A DNA stretch of 5,495 bases. Source: Pirellulaceae bacterium (lineage in GTDB: Bacteria > Planctomycetota > Planctomycetia > Pirellulales > Pirellulaceae). Of the stretch, positions 5,488 to 5,495 are shown in pieces. The notes beneath the pieces were generated by a model. That model was not told where the DNA came from and made no database searches. It was given only the letters and a program-made list of their open reading frames with translations. Position numbers and translations under genes: made by a program. Within the stretch, counting starts at the first letter, position 1. Each line of letters opens with the position of its first letter. The DNA is taken from the NCBI GenBank assembly GCA_020846515.1, contig JADLDX010000968.1:1-5495 (forward strand), read 5' to 3'.

Positions 5488-5495
5488 TACTAGTC

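Noticed and set aside
1..5495. CRISPR array, tRNA/rRNA genes, complete insertion sequence, toxin-antitoxin or defence system
   Set aside because: I saw no regularly spaced repeats, structured RNA gene, transposase or nuclease motifs. All large frames are polysaccharide genes.

Overview
The window looks like part of an exopolysaccharide or capsule synthesis and export locus from a Gram-negative-type bacterium. The outer-membrane lipoprotein exporter (Wza/OPX type) requires a diderm envelope. Base composition is near half G+C, and the export proteins and glycosyltransferase have the flavour I associate with Planctomycetota (Pirellulales-like). That taxonomic guess is inference from general familiarity, not from any marker gene.

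Layout, left to right. 1-70: short stretch after the stop of the first gene, with a 12-bp tandem repeat. 71-1129 (-): PseB-like UDP-N-acetylhexosamine 4,6-dehydratase. 1175-2695 (-): Wzz/GumC-type polysaccharide co-polymerase, a coiled-coil protein between two membrane segments, without a fused kinase. It lies 45 nt upstream of the dehydratase on the same strand, so the two are probably cotranscribed. 2696-2852: a 157-nt divergent promoter region with small dyads and an 11-bp motif repeated exactly 40 bp apart. 2853-4076 (+): GT4-type glycosyltransferase. 4077-4086: a 10-nt convergent gap whose small hairpin reaches into both stop codons. 4087-5226 (-): Wza-like polysaccharide export lipoprotein (Poly_export plus SLBB) with a long low-complexity spacer after the lipobox. 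5227-5495: no large gene. This stretch holds a possible 37-codon small ORF, an 8-bp inverted repeat, a weak promoter candidate and, at the right edge, a 19-bp tandem repeat with GGGGACA cores.

Working together (inference from family roles): the dehydratase would make a 4-keto-6-deoxy-HexNAc nucleotide sugar precursor. The GT4 enzyme would add a sugar during repeat-unit assembly at the cytoplasmic face. The Wzz-like protein would control chain length or bridge the inner membrane to the exporter, and the Wza-like lipoprotein would carry the polymer across the outer membrane. Initiating transferase, flippase, polymerase and tyrosine kinase are not in this window. The four large genes belong to well-known families. 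I see no clearly new system; the least explained parts are the divergent intergenic motif pair, the small ORF before the exporter and the GGGGACA repeats.
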